Assembly (NCBI GenBank): GCA_013288015.1
Contig: JABDCR010000005.1
Span: 19,772 to 83,771 of the forward strand
Reading direction: 5' to 3'
Length of the DNA: 64,000 nucleotides
Source: Bacteroidota bacterium
GTDB lineage: Bacteria; Bacteroidota; Bacteroidia; B-17B0; Aurantibacillaceae
Notes under the pieces: model-generated
The model's input: only the letters and a program-made list of their open reading frames with translations
Told to the model about the DNA's origin: nothing
The model's database searches: none
Shown: positions 15,561-24,479 of the stretch, piece after piece
Numbering within the stretch: the stretch's first letter is position 1
Layout of the letters: the number at the start of each line of letters is the position of its first letter
Made by a program: the position numbers and the translations under genes

Positions 15561-15711
15561 GCAACCTAAAACTAAAAAATCGGTAAAATTATTTTGCGAT
15601 TCAATAATTTTAGAAAAGCGAATAAAAATGCTTGAAGCAAGAAAAGTGGCCATGCTTAAATTATTAAAGGAAGTAACTGATATAAGCGCACATGGTGAGT
15701 TTTATTCTTAA
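15544..15711 (+). CDS. Small basic helical protein (55 aa)
   Basis: ATG at 15544, inside the 3' end of the previous small gene. 55 residues: a Lys-rich N-terminus (MERKPKQPKTKKSVK) and a heptad-like helix (ILEKRIKMLEARKVAMLKLL). Both this and 15387-15560 look like partner helices and may form a heteromer; that is inference. No known family. Confidence 0.5.
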   Translation: MERKPKQPKTKKSVKLFCDSIILEKRIKMLEARKVAMLKLLKEVTDISAHGEFYS

Positions 15712-15791
15712 ATACAAACAATTATAATGGCTCTAAAACGAATTAATATACTTTTAATGATTAACCAATACTAAAACCAACTACTAATGTT

Positions 15792-15989
15792 ATGGCAAGC
15801 AGAAAAATTGAAGTTGGAGATATAGTTAGTTTAAAATCCGAATCCCCACAAATGGTAGTAGTTAAAGTAAGTAATGATAAAGTAAAGGATAGTGAAGATA
15901 TTATTTCATGTTTTTATTGGAATAGTATTAAGGGCGAGTTTTCAACTCAGGATTTTTTGGCGTATATGCTTAAACTAATTAATGAATAA
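15792..15989 (+). CDS. YodC/DUF2158-like small protein
   Basis: 65 residues. It starts MASRKIEVGDIVSLKSESPQMVV and continues with ISCFYWNSIKGEF, matching the DUF2158/YodC layout: a VGD-V-LKS-G/E-P-M start and a C-x-W/F-x(5)-G centre, forming a small SH3-like beta barrel. Function is unknown in the family. It is 81 bases after the small-protein pair on the same strand and five bases from the convergent HxlR gene. Confidence 0.75.
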   Translation: MASRKIEVGDIVSLKSESPQMVVVKVSNDKVKDSEDIISCFYWNSIKGEFSTQDFLAYMLKLINE

Positions 15990-15994
15990 AATTA

Positions 15995-16351
15995 CTAATC
16001 TTTAGAAGACATTTTCTTTCTATACGAAACGCCCCAAGAACCCATTTCTAAAATAACTTTTTTTAATGTTAAACCCGTTTTAGTTACCGCATACTCAACT
16101 GTTGCAGGTTTAGTATCGTGAACTGTTCGACTGATTAATTTATTCATTTCTAAATCTTGTAATTCTCTGGTTAACATCCTTGGGCTGATGTGTAATTTTC
16201 TTGAGAGCTCTTTAAATTTATAAGGCTTTTCAAATAAGGTTATTAAAATAGGTAACTTCCACTTTCCACTAATTATTTCGGTCAAATCTTTAATGCCTCT
16301 GCGGGTTTTAGCTGAGTAAGTAGATTGATAGATGTTAGTTTTTTTAGCCAT
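15995..16351 (-). CDS. HxlR-family transcriptional regulator
   Basis: 118 residues with a winged helix-turn-helix of the HxlR type: ISGKWKLPILITLFEKPYKF, ELSRKLHISPRMLTRELQDLE (recognition helix), and a basic wing ending near TKTGLTLKKVI. Most HxlR proteins sense redox or electrophile stress through an N-terminal Cys; this one has no Cys at all, so its signal is unclear. It is expected to bind near its own promoter, where two AACTACTTAC sites lie upstream (16397-16409 and 16495-16508). Confidence 0.88.
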   Translation of the reverse strand: MAKKTNIYQSTYSAKTRRGIKDLTEIISGKWKLPILITLFEKPYKFKELSRKLHISPRMLTRELQDLEMNKLISRTVHDTKPATVEYAVTKTGLTLKKVILEMGSWGVSYRKKMSSKD

Positions 16352-16396
16352 GTGTTATTAAATAAAACTTCGTACTTCTCTTGTGTTTTTTAATGG

Positions 16397-16508
16397 AAAA
16401 CTACTTACTCTCTTATGTTTTAATGATTAGTAACATCATATGTAATTTCTGTTTTGTTCTTTAAATACAAAGTTTGTTTTATTTTTGATAGTTTAGTAAC
16501 TACTTACA
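16397..16508. promoter_or_regulatory. Candidate HxlR operator pair
   Basis: Two related sites, AAAACTACTTACT (16397-16409) and AGTAACTACTTACA (16495-16508), share AACTACTTAC and approach the palindrome AGTAA-N4-TTACT. Regulators of this family commonly bind such sites near their own gene. Inference from repetition and position. Confidence 0.35.
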
Positions 16509-16539
16509 TAGTGTATACTGGTTACAAGTTATATAGCAC

Positions 16540-16659
16540 ATGGCATCGAAAATGATTGGAAAATTTGATTAGATAAATTTAGATCCTGATAAAACTGCAT
16601 TTGTAGAATTATTGCGCCCTGATTTTAATGATCAAATCATGATTATTCTTGGAAACTAA
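16540..16659 (+). pseudogene. Possible remnant: 40-codon frame broken by one TAG
   Basis: ATG at 16540 opens a frame that has a TAG at 16570 and then continues to a TAA at 16657. After the TAG it reads INLDPDKTAFVELLRPDFND, protein-like in composition. It may be the remnant of a short gene or chance. I recognise no parent family. Confidence 0.2.
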
Positions 16660-16849
16660 TATTATTTGGCTTTAAATTTTGTGGATTTTTATCTACAAAG
16701 TGGGAATTTTTAGCGCTCGATTTGTACTGAGTATTTTTTTAAAACTTAGATACATCAATGAAATATACATAATATCACTTTTCATGATAAGAGGGCATAT
16801 TTATTTGAAGTAAATACACTGAGATACTATAAAGATTATTTAACTGAAA

Positions 16850-17614
16850 ATGAGTTTCCGGTCTTTCTTCCAAGACTTTTTTATTGAAACAGGAGAAATC
16901 ACTAAGTTTTCGCTTAGGGTTTTTAAAGAAGTATTTGTGCCACCATATGAGTTTAAAGAATTTCTTATTCAATGTTATAATGTTGGATGCAAATCAATTC
17001 CATTAGTTGGTGTAACTGCATTTATAATGGGTTTAGTGGTTACTCTTCAGTCGCGACCTACACTTGTTCAATTTGGAGCGGGGTCATGGCTTCCGGCTAT
17101 GGCATCTGTGAGTATAGTAAGAGAAATAGGACCTGTGGTTACCGCGCTAATGTGTGCAGGTAAAGTGGGTTCAAATATTGGTGCAGAGCTTGGCTCAATG
17201 AAAGTAACAGAACAGATAGATGCAATGGAAGTTTCCGGTACAAATCCTTTTAAGTTTGTTGCAGTTACCAGAATATTAGCTACTACGTTTATGGTGCCTG
17301 TTTTGGTAGTATTTGCTGATTTTTTTTCACTAATTGGCTCTTTTATTGCAGCAAATATTAAAGGCCAGATAAGCATTTATTTGTTTTTTAACCAAGTATT
17401 TGAAAAGTTGGTTTTTTTGGATGTTATTCCTTCTATTTCAAAGGCATTTTTCTTTGGTTTTGTTATTGGTTTAATAAGTTGTTACCAAGGCTATAATTCT
17501 AAAAAGGGAACAGAAGGGGTAGGGAAATCAGCTAATGCTGCGGTGGTAATTTCTTCTTTATTAATTTTTGTTATTGATTTATTGGCTGTTCAAATTACAA
17601 ATGCATTTATATAA
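16850..17614 (+). CDS. MlaE-type ABC transporter permease (MCE lipid transport)
   Basis: 254 residues, an integral membrane protein of the MlaE/YrbE family: a hydrophobic core with GLVVTLQSRPTLVQFGA, the conserved EIGPVVTALMCAGKVGSNIGAELG loop that contacts the ATPase, and a C-terminal FVIGLISCYQGYNSKKGTEGVG. With the next two genes it forms an Mla-like importer/exporter moving phospholipids between the membranes to keep outer-membrane asymmetry. 11 bases separate it from the ATPase gene. There are no MlaB or MlaC genes here, as is usual outside proteobacteria. Confidence 0.93.
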   Translation: MSFRSFFQDFFIETGEITKFSLRVFKEVFVPPYEFKEFLIQCYNVGCKSIPLVGVTAFIMGLVVTLQSRPTLVQFGAGSWLPAMASVSIVREIGPVVTALMCAGKVGSNIGAELGSMKVTEQIDAMEVSGTNPFKFVAVTRILATTFMVPVLVVFADFFSLIGSFIAANIKGQISIYLFFNQVFEKLVFLDVIPSISKAFFFGFVIGLISCYQGYNSKKGTEGVGKSANAAVVISSLLIFVIDLLAVQITNAFI

Positions 17615-17625
17615 TAATAGGCTAT

Positions 17626-18393
17626 ATGAATTCTGCTCATGTTGATTTAACTGCAAAAAAATCTCAATCTCCGGTTATTGAAATTAGTAAGTTGAAAAAG
17701 TCATTTAAAAACAATCATGTATTAAAAGGCATAGACCTAACACTTAAAAAAGGAGAAAGTATTGTTGTTTTGGGTAAATCAGGTTCCGGAAAATCTGTTC
17801 TTATTAAATGTATAGTTGGGTTACTTCGTCCTGATTCGGGTATATTAAAAGTATTTGAAAAACCGGTTTTAGAACTTAACCACCAAGAGCTCGATAAAAT
17901 AAGGGAAAAGATTGGGTTTGTATTTCAGAGTAATGCATTATACGATTCTATGACAGTAAGAAAAAACCTTGAATTTCCTTTAAGAAGGCATTTAGAAAAA
18001 GAAAGTAAAGAACAAATTAACCAACGCGTTAAAAATGCACTAACGAGTGTAGGATTATTAAATACAATCGATATGATGCCTTCTGAGCTTTCGGGGGGGA
18101 TGCGAAAAAGAATAAGCCTGGCTCGTTGCCTAATATTGAACCCTGAAGTAATGTTATATGATGAGCCTACTACCGGGTTAGACCCTATAACCGGAGAAGA
18201 AATAAGCAGGTTAATGGTACAAATGCAGAAAAAATATAATAGCTCATCTATTATTATTACTCATGATATGAAGTGCGCTAAATTAACAGCCAACCAAATG
18301 TTAGTGTTAATTGACGGCTTGATTTATGCTAAAGGAACTTATGCTGAGCTTGAAAAATCAAAGGATAAAAAAATAAAAGCATTTTTTGAATAA
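17626..18393 (+). CDS. MlaF-type ABC transporter ATP-binding protein
   Basis: 255 residues with a complete ABC cassette: Walker A GKSGSGKS near residue 47, signature LSGGMRKR, Walker B VMLYDEPTTGLDP and the H-loop His in IITHD. The LSGGMRKRISLAR signature with R-K-R is typical of the MlaF subfamily. It energises the permease at 16850. The stop codon and the start of the MCE gene share one base (TAATG at 18391-18395), so translation is coupled. Confidence 0.95.
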   Translation: MNSAHVDLTAKKSQSPVIEISKLKKSFKNNHVLKGIDLTLKKGESIVVLGKSGSGKSVLIKCIVGLLRPDSGILKVFEKPVLELNHQELDKIREKIGFVFQSNALYDSMTVRKNLEFPLRRHLEKESKEQINQRVKNALTSVGLLNTIDMMPSELSGGMRKRISLARCLILNPEVMLYDEPTTGLDPITGEEISRLMVQMQKKYNSSSIIITHDMKCAKLTANQMLVLIDGLIYAKGTYAELEKSKDKKIKAFFE

Positions 18394-19085
18394 TGAAAAA
18401 AGAACATTTAGATAAAGAAACTCGTAACACATTAATATTAGGTGTTTTTGTAACTGTTGGGTTAATTCTCCTAATAGTTTCTGTTTATTTAATAGGATCA
18501 AAAAAGAATTTGTTTACATCTAATTTTCATATTACGGCTTCTTTCCGCGATGTAAATGGATTACAAAATGGAGACAATGTTAGATTTCGCGGAATTAATA
18601 TTGGAACTGTGAAAGAAATGAATGTATTAAATGATTCAACCATAAATGTGATTATGATTTGCGAAGAAAAAATGAAGATATATATTAAAAAGAATGCTGT
18701 TGCAAGCATAGCAACAGATGGCTTAATGGGTAATAAAATGGTAAGTCTTAATAATGGAACTGCTATTTCAAAAATTATTGAAGAAAATGATACATTACAA
18801 ACATTGCAGCCCCTTGATATAACTGAAATAGAGCAAAAACTAAAATATTCGAACGACAATATAGCTAGTATAACAAATAACTTATCGAATATTATAGGTG
18901 AAATTAATAAAGGAAAGGGAGCAATAGGTACGTTGGTAATGGATACTGTTTTTGCTAAAAATATGAATGAAAGTATGAAAAATTTACGAACCAGTACAAC
19001 TAACCTAAGTAAAGAAAGCGAAGCTTTAAAACATAATTTCTTATTCAAAAAGTATTTTAAGAATAAGGACGAAAAAGAAAAATAA
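18393..19085 (+). CDS. MlaD-type MCE-domain substrate-binding protein
   Basis: 230 residues. One N-terminal membrane anchor (about 14-34) is followed by a single MCE domain (about 48-125): ASFRDVNGLQNGDNVRFRGINIG and ATDGLMGNKMVSL. A helical C-terminal region follows. It is anchored in the inner membrane and forms a hexameric ring that passes lipid to the permease. Overlap with the ATPase gene by one base marks a single operon. There is no tandem MCE repeat. Confidence 0.93.
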   Translation: MKKEHLDKETRNTLILGVFVTVGLILLIVSVYLIGSKKNLFTSNFHITASFRDVNGLQNGDNVRFRGINIGTVKEMNVLNDSTINVIMICEEKMKIYIKKNAVASIATDGLMGNKMVSLNNGTAISKIIEENDTLQTLQPLDITEIEQKLKYSNDNIASITNNLSNIIGEINKGKGAIGTLVMDTVFAKNMNESMKNLRTSTTNLSKESEALKHNFLFKKYFKNKDEKEK

Positions 19086-19102
19086 GGTTATTATATAAAT
19101 AA

Positions 19103-20137
19103 CTAATGAGGTGTGTTGTCAATTACTGAAAGAACAATTTTACCTCTTGTTTTTCCTGACTGACTTAACTCATGTGCTTCTTTTACTTGTGTAAGCGGAA
19201 ACTTTTTATCAATAACAACTCGTAGCATGCGTTTGTCAATAAGTCCGGCAATTTCCTGAAGTCGCGCACCATTAGATATGGTCATAAAAGACTTTCCAAC
19301 TTTACCATTCTTCTTTGCTTCTTCTTCATTAATGCCAACAGTAGAAACTAGTATTCCATCTTTATTCAAAATTTGCCATGAACGTGTTTGAGTTTCACCG
19401 CCAATAGTATCAAACACTAAATCGAAATTTTTTAACGTACTAAAGTTTTCTTTTTGGTAATCAATAATTTCATCGGCACCAAGCGATTTTATAAGTTCTT
19501 TATTTGGGGCTGATGTAGTTGCTGCAACATAAGCTCCGGCAATTTTTGCCAGTTGTACAGCAAAAATACCTACTCCACCGGAAGCACCATGAATAAGTAC
19601 CCTTTGATTTCTTTTTAAATTACCTACTTCAAAAAGCCCCGTCCAGGCTGTTTGAGATGCAAGAGGAACTCCTGCTGCTTGAGATAAAGAAATGCTGACC
19701 GGTGCAAAGGCAACATCACTTGCTTTTGCAATTGCATATTCTGCATAACAGCCATTTTGAGAAATATCAGGACGTGCGAACACAGCATCACCCGCTTTAA
19801 AACGGCTAACAAGGCTGCCGACACTAACAATAACACCTGCCATATCCCATCCTAAAATAAGCGGAAAATCATATGAAATAAAATCTTTCATTTTTCCTTC
19901 GCGAATTTTCCAGTCAACAGGATTAACCCCTGCGGCGTAAACTTTAATAAAAACTTCATTAGGTCCCGCTTCAGGTACAGGGGCATTTTCATATACTAAT
20001 GTTTCTAAGCCACCGTATTTGTGAATTCTAACTGCCTTCATCTTTCCCGACGAAGGACTGGTTTCAACTTTTTGCTCTTTTGTAGCAATTACTTCTTCTT
20101 CCTCAACAACAATATCTGCATTTGTGCTTTTTTCCAT
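19103..20137 (-). CDS. NADP-dependent zinc-free oxidoreductase (quinone reductase type MDR)
   Basis: 344 residues of the medium-chain dehydrogenase/reductase superfamily. The Rossmann motif is HGASGGVGIFAVQLAK, the catalytic-domain start MKAVRIHKYGGLETL, and no zinc-ligand Cys cluster is visible, so it resembles quinone or enone reductases. The first 32 residues (acidic, EEEEV) precede the usual start; an internal Met at residue 33 is a possible true start. It is convergent with the MCE operon and 17 bases after the small gene at 20155-20451, same strand. Confidence 0.87.
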   Translation of the reverse strand: MEKSTNADIVVEEEEVIATKEQKVETSPSSGKMKAVRIHKYGGLETLVYENAPVPEAGPNEVFIKVYAAGVNPVDWKIREGKMKDFISYDFPLILGWDMAGVIVSVGSLVSRFKAGDAVFARPDISQNGCYAEYAIAKASDVAFAPVSISLSQAAGVPLASQTAWTGLFEVGNLKRNQRVLIHGASGGVGIFAVQLAKIAGAYVAATTSAPNKELIKSLGADEIIDYQKENFSTLKNFDLVFDTIGGETQTRSWQILNKDGILVSTVGINEEEAKKNGKVGKSFMTISNGARLQEIAGLIDKRMLRVVIDKKFPLTQVKEAHELSQSGKTRGKIVLSVIDNTPH

Positions 20138-20154
20138 AATACAAAAAATTAATG

Positions 20155-20451
20155 TTAACTACCTAGCCACCATTCTTCAACCAATTTACTGACTGTTTTT
20201 TCTGAAAATTCTTTCGTTAATATATTTTCCTGATTTCTTTCGTTTTGTCTAAAATTGTAATTTAACATATCATCCCAGTACCATTTTAAGTCATTTTTTA
20301 ATTTCGTACACACGTCTTCCACGTTATTTTTTTTAATGCTTTGGAACTTAGAAAATATTTTTGGATTGCGCCCTTCATCCCCAATAATTTCTGTTTTGCG
20401 AGCAGTAGACTTTTTTAGCCCATATTTCCGAACTTTTGTTATTGTTTTCAT
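20155..20451 (-). CDS. Hypothetical basic protein, 98 aa
   Basis: 98 residues without signal peptide or membrane segments; Lys-rich in its first third, with two Trp pairs (KWYWDD and EEWWLGS). I recognise no family. It sits between the Hsp20 gene (40 bases upstream) and the oxidoreductase gene (17 bases downstream) on the same strand, so it is probably part of one stress-linked transcription unit. Confidence 0.55.
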   Translation of the reverse strand: MKTITKVRKYGLKKSTARKTEIIGDEGRNPKIFSKFQSIKKNNVEDVCTKLKNDLKWYWDDMLNYNFRQNERNQENILTKEFSEKTVSKLVEEWWLGS

Positions 20452-20491
20452 TTTATCTTTTAAAGATTGTATATTTCATAAACTCTGTATT

Positions 20492-20944
20492 TTACCCTAC
20501 TTGAATTTCTTTTTTTTGTTTACTTATACTAACTTCTTTTTTAGGAATAGAAATATGTAACATGCCATTATCATACTTAGCACTAATTTTATCTTCCTTT
20601 ACATTTTCGGGTAATTGAAAAGAACGGGTGAAACTGTTATACGAAAATTCTCTGCGTTTATAATTTTCAGTATCATCTTTGTTTTCTTCTTTCTTTTCGC
20701 TGCTTATGATTAAAGTACCATCTTCTATTTCTAGTTTAAAATCACTTCTTGTTAAGCCCGGAGCAGATAAATCAATACGAAACTCTTCTTTTGTTTCTGA
20801 TATATTTGCCGGCGGTACTTTAAAACCTCTATCCAACAGGTCGCTACCTGCATTTATAAGGTTAGGCCAAAAAAAGCCATCATCAAAAAGGTCGTTTTTA
20901 AGGGATGGAAATAAATCTCCGTTTCTTCTTCTTAATAAATTCAT
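20492..20944 (-). CDS. hsp20: Hsp20/alpha-crystallin small heat-shock protein
   Basis: 150 residues from ATG at complement 20944. I prefer this start (MNLLRRRNGDLFPSL) to the upstream in-frame ATG at 21007 because the family normally begins so and the upstream part lacks similarity. The alpha-crystallin domain spans about 45-140: PANISETKEEFRIDLSAPG, IISSEKKEE, RSFQLPENV and DNGMLHISIPKK. It is an ATP-independent holdase chaperone. A TGGCAC box (21006-21001, minus) is 62 bases upstream. Confidence 0.92.
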   Translation of the reverse strand: MNLLRRRNGDLFPSLKNDLFDDGFFWPNLINAGSDLLDRGFKVPPANISETKEEFRIDLSAPGLTRSDFKLEIEDGTLIISSEKKEENKDDTENYKRREFSYNSFTRSFQLPENVKEDKISAKYDNGMLHISIPKKEVSISKQKKEIQVG

Positions 20945-21120
20945 GACGTTAAATTTTAAATTATTTAATAGGTTTATTATAGCTTTTTCTTGTAAATAAT
21001 GTGCCAATTAAGAAAAGATTACATAGGACTTTTCTTGATATTGTCAATAGAAATTATTCCTCAAAATGAGATTTTTTGTATACAAATTTGCCTCAATCAA
21101 ACTATATAAGTTATCTCTAA

Positions 21121-22560
21121 TTATCTTGGTCTTAAAGTCCCTCCGTGTTGTGGGCTAATTGAATTATTTTGCATGTTAAACCTTGTTGTACTTTGCTGTT
21201 GTGGATAATTAATGGGAGCATTAAAGTGTGGTTGATTAATTACCTGACTTATGTGCGGATAATAAGTAGCATTATTTTGTAAAAACTCTGGTCGGGTCAT
21301 ATTTCTACCAAAAACCCCTTTTGTACTATTGTGATAATCCATTTCAAATTTCCCTAACTCTTTTATCCTCTCAGGTCGTTGGACATCCGCTTTAAAATAC
21401 CCATTTGGTAAATGAGTTTCGTTAATTCTAGCCCAACGATATACCTCAGCGTTAAAATCGGTATGCTGGTAGCGTGGACCATAATGTTGCTGATAGTAAC
21501 CGATTGTATAATCACTAAAGTGAGAATAGTAATAATGATGATATGGACTATAAAAATACCAATGCATAAAGTACGGAGACGGAAAGCCCAGATATACAAT
21601 TCCCATAGGCCCCCAATAGAATCCTAAGTTATACCAGTAGGGGTAGGGGTACCAGTACGGATAATCGTACCACCAAGGATAACCAAACCAATAGGGATAT
21701 GGTTGAATGTCAGTATAGTCCGTGGGTGGGTTTGTATATATAGATTCATCTATATACTCTAAAGGAGTCCCTTGGTTGTAAATATCATCTGTATAATAAT
21801 CATCGGGGTGATTTTCTTTTGTAAACTCTTCAGCAGCTTGTTCCATTTCTTGTTTTGCTTCAGGGTTTTTCTCTAAACCGTTTTTCCAATCTTCTAAATC
21901 TTTTGCACTTTGTTTGTTATGTTCAACGTTAATTGAATCTAACATTTTTACAGTTTTTTCTGGATTAGACTTGTACATATCGCCTAAAATAATTGCCAAG
22001 TGCATGTTGGTACTTAATGTGTTTAAAACATCTGGATGTTTTATCAAACTTCGATAAGTTTTTTGAGCCGGCGGGGGATAATCAGCAAGTATTTTTTCAA
22101 ATTCTCTCTGAGAATTTGCTTGTAACTTATATATCTCTACAAGTGCCTCGTAATGTTTTTTACCCTCGTCTATGATGATTTTATTAAACTCACCTGGATA
22201 ATTTGCAGCAATCTCTTCCAATTCTTCTTTTGTTTTTTTTCCGCCGCCAACAATTTCGTATATTAAATTTGGTTGTCTCGATAGATTCCAAAGTTTTCGT
22301 TGCTCATCTTTGTTATAATTGCTTACTATATCTTTAAAAGATTGGCTAGTAATTTTTTGTAAAACTTCTATATTAACAAGTACTTCTAGTTTCTGGCAAG
22401 CTTGTAATGTTTTTGTTCGTACACTATCGGGATATGAAGCTATAGTGAGTAAAGCTGTGCTGTCATCCGAACTAAAATCGTTATTTAGTTTAGGATTACT
22501 CTGTGCTAATGTCAGCAAAGATGGAAACAAGAAGGGTAAAAAAAATAATATTCTTTTCAT
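21121..22560 (-). CDS. Secreted protein with helical domain and Tyr/Trp/Pro-rich C-terminal half
   Basis: 479 residues from ATG at complement 22560, chosen because it gives a signal peptide (MKRILFFLPFLFPSLLTLAQ) and starts one base after the stop codon of the upstream stress gene. Residues about 30-240 are helical and charged. About 250-370 is very rich in Tyr, Trp, Pro and His (YPYWFGYPWWYDYPYW and similar), resembling the C-terminal region of DUF3300-type exported proteins. Function is unknown; aromatic-rich secreted regions may interact with surfaces. A related aromatic segment occurs in the protein at 61583-62671. Confidence 0.75.
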   Translation of the reverse strand: MKRILFFLPFLFPSLLTLAQSNPKLNNDFSSDDSTALLTIASYPDSVRTKTLQACQKLEVLVNIEVLQKITSQSFKDIVSNYNKDEQRKLWNLSRQPNLIYEIVGGGKKTKEELEEIAANYPGEFNKIIIDEGKKHYEALVEIYKLQANSQREFEKILADYPPPAQKTYRSLIKHPDVLNTLSTNMHLAIILGDMYKSNPEKTVKMLDSINVEHNKQSAKDLEDWKNGLEKNPEAKQEMEQAAEEFTKENHPDDYYTDDIYNQGTPLEYIDESIYTNPPTDYTDIQPYPYWFGYPWWYDYPYWYPYPYWYNLGFYWGPMGIVYLGFPSPYFMHWYFYSPYHHYYYSHFSDYTIGYYQQHYGPRYQHTDFNAEVYRWARINETHLPNGYFKADVQRPERIKELGKFEMDYHNSTKGVFGRNMTRPEFLQNNATYYPHISQVINQPHFNAPINYPQQQSTTRFNMQNNSISPQHGGTLRPR

Positions 22561-22561
22561 A

Positions 22562-23386
22562 TTAATGAATAGCGAGTAGGGGAACATTTGTATGAAAAGC
22601 CATTTTTTTTGTTTCACTTTTTTGTAGAAAGCGCTCTAAAATATTATGTTTTTTAGGCAGCATAATTACTAAATTGCTTCTGTGCAGATGAACAAAATCA
22701 TTGATGCCCTCCACTACATTTTCGTTATCTATAGAATGGTAAGAATGATATATTTTCCTGATTTTATTGTCGAATTTCAATCTTCCGGGTGTTTTTTTCT
22801 CTGGATTGGATTGTCGCTTAATTTTATTTATATGAACAATGTCGAGTCTGGCTTGAAACAACATAGTGAATTTAATAATTTGATTTATTAAGTTGTTAGG
22901 CTGAGGATGATTGTAATCGCAAGCAAAAACTATTCTTGATATTGGTTTATATACCGCTTTAGGGGGGACAATTATTACAGGACAATTTATATAAGGTATA
23001 ATATTTAATGTATTACTACCAAGTAGTAACTCTTTCATTTTACTTGCTTCAGAAATTCCCATAATAATCCAATTTATTTTTTTCTGTTCGCAAACTTCTT
23101 TTATTTGATCAATAAGCAATCCAGTATTTACTTCACAGGTAATTTTAATATCGCCTCCAAATTGATCTAATATTGTTTTTTTGATTTTCATTAATTGATT
23201 AATAGATTCCTTTTCTACATCCTCAAGCGTAGCAACCATCAATCTATCTCCTTCATTGGCAACGGGTAAGTGAAACACATTATATAATAAAATTTCGCCA
23301 GTAATTGCTTTTGAAAACTGAGCTGCGTATTTTGCTGCATTTAATGCCGTAGCGGAAAAATCAACGGGAACTAATATTTTTTTCAT
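22562..23386 (-). CDS. Universal stress protein with two UspA domains
   Basis: 274 residues. The first UspA domain is complete: KILVPVDFSATALNAAKYA at the start and MGISEASKMKELLLGSNT with GxIxxINCPVIIVP ATP-binding-type ending. The second half (about 148-274) is a divergent UspA domain (IVFACDYNHPQPNN) ending FHTNVPLLAIH. Tandem UspA proteins are common in Bacteroidota and are induced by starvation or oxidative stress. One base separates it from the next gene downstream, so they are co-transcribed. Confidence 0.9.
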   Translation of the reverse strand: MKKILVPVDFSATALNAAKYAAQFSKAITGEILLYNVFHLPVANEGDRLMVATLEDVEKESINQLMKIKKTILDQFGGDIKITCEVNTGLLIDQIKEVCEQKKINWIIMGISEASKMKELLLGSNTLNIIPYINCPVIIVPPKAVYKPISRIVFACDYNHPQPNNLINQIIKFTMLFQARLDIVHINKIKRQSNPEKKTPGRLKFDNKIRKIYHSYHSIDNENVVEGINDFVHLHRSNLVIMLPKKHNILERFLQKSETKKMAFHTNVPLLAIH

Positions 23387-23445
23387 CTTCTAGCTGATTT
23401 AATTAAACTTGTATTTTGATATGCATTAACACTATAATTATAATT

Positions 23446-23841
23446 TCAGTTAGTTTTACTAGCATTGATTTGGCATTCGTTTTCAAATTTTGCCGTAATT
23501 ATAATCCCATTTATATTGAAAGATGGTTTGCAGTATAAAAAAGTATTTGTGGGCATTTGGGCTGTAAACCCATCTAAACCGTAATGCACTAGAGGTTTAC
23601 TTAATGACGATTTGGAATCATATATAAATATAATATTGCCAATTATAGAAGAATTATCAATTACTTGAGTATCGGTGTCAAATAAATAAACCTCTAAATA
23701 ATTAGCACAACCAACTAATTCTATTTGGTAGTTACCTGATTTTTTTAATCTCCCTCTATGGGGGCCATAACCATCTTGTGCATTTAAAACGCTGTTAAAA
23801 AGGAATAAAACAAAAATTAGAATTGTAGTTTTCATATTCAA
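23446..23841 (-). CDS. Small secreted protein of unknown function
   Basis: 131 residues with a signal peptide (MKTTILIFVLFLFNSVLNAQ; the start could be Met1 or Met3). The mature part (DGYGPHRGRLKKSGNYQIEL then CANYLEVYLFD) is beta-rich with three Cys. The GYGPHGG-RLK-like start is seen in small Bacteroidota periplasmic proteins linked to metals, but I cannot name a family with confidence. It has its own space on both sides (about 60 and 90 bases). Confidence 0.6.
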   Translation of the reverse strand: MNMKTTILIFVLFLFNSVLNAQDGYGPHRGRLKKSGNYQIELVGCANYLEVYLFDTDTQVIDNSSIIGNIIFIYDSKSSLSKPLVHYGLDGFTAQMPTNTFLYCKPSFNINGIIITAKFENECQINASKTN

Positions 23842-23931
23842 TTTTGTAAAACAACTCCCAAATTACCTTTATGAATAATTACTCATATCTTACGGGATAC
23901 AAGTGAAATTATTCAAGAAAAGATTGAATTG

Positions 23932-24423
23932 TTATTCAATATTTTCAAAATTATAATTATACCTATGATTGCGATCGGCAATTGAATGTAATGTGTTCAT
24001 TACATTTTCTTCTCCGGTATATTGTTCTTCAACTTTTTCATTGTTTTCATGATGGTGGCGCACAATGCCATTTAAACTAACAACACCTTTAAGACGGCCA
24101 TCTTTATCTACTACGGGTAAACGACCTACTTTTTTGGTTCGCATAATTTTAAGGGCGGTGCTGGCGTCATCTTCAGGTGTACAAGTATGTGCTTGTGAAC
24201 TCATAACTTCCAGCACTTTAAGTTCGTTAAGTGGTTTATTTGTGTTACTCAGTCTAACACAAATATCGCGATCAGTAATAACACCAATTACTTTTTTATC
24301 TTTATCTACCACGGGTAATGATCCTATGTTTGATTTTGACATTTCAGTAATAACACTTTGTAACGATTGATTTTTTTCACAATGCTTAGGTGTGTCAATC
24401 ATCATTTCTTTTATTTTTTTCAT
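23932..24423 (-). CDS. CBS-domain-pair protein
   Basis: 163 residues made of two CBS domains: the first about 8-65 (SLQSVITEMSKSNIGSLPVVDK and VIGVITDRDI), the second about 72-130 (ALKIMRTKKVGRLPVVDKDG and LKGVVSLNGI), then a short tail. CBS pairs bind adenine nucleotides and act as energy sensors. The gene is in the stress and PHA neighbourhood, 57 bases downstream of the phasin-like gene on the same strand. Confidence 0.9.
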   Translation of the reverse strand: MKKIKEMMIDTPKHCEKNQSLQSVITEMSKSNIGSLPVVDKDKKVIGVITDRDICVRLSNTNKPLNELKVLEVMSSQAHTCTPEDDASTALKIMRTKKVGRLPVVDKDGRLKGVVSLNGIVRHHHENNEKVEEQYTGEENVMNTLHSIADRNHRYNYNFENIE

Positions 24424-24479
24424 TTTTCTTTTGGTTTTAATTATTTTCCCGTTTTTTTAATGGAATCAGGATTGCCATT

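Larger units (their letters stand above)
16352..16849. other. Intergenic region of 498 bases
   Basis: AT-rich gap between the HxlR gene and the MCE permease. It holds two related AACTACTTAC-containing sites and the broken 40-codon frame at 16540, listed separately; nothing else was recognised. The permease promoter presumably lies near 16800. Confidence 0.5.

Noticed and set aside
20945..21007. Upstream in-frame start of Hsp20
   Set aside because: The added 21 residues have no family similarity and lie where promoter-like sequence is expected; start at 20944 is preferred.
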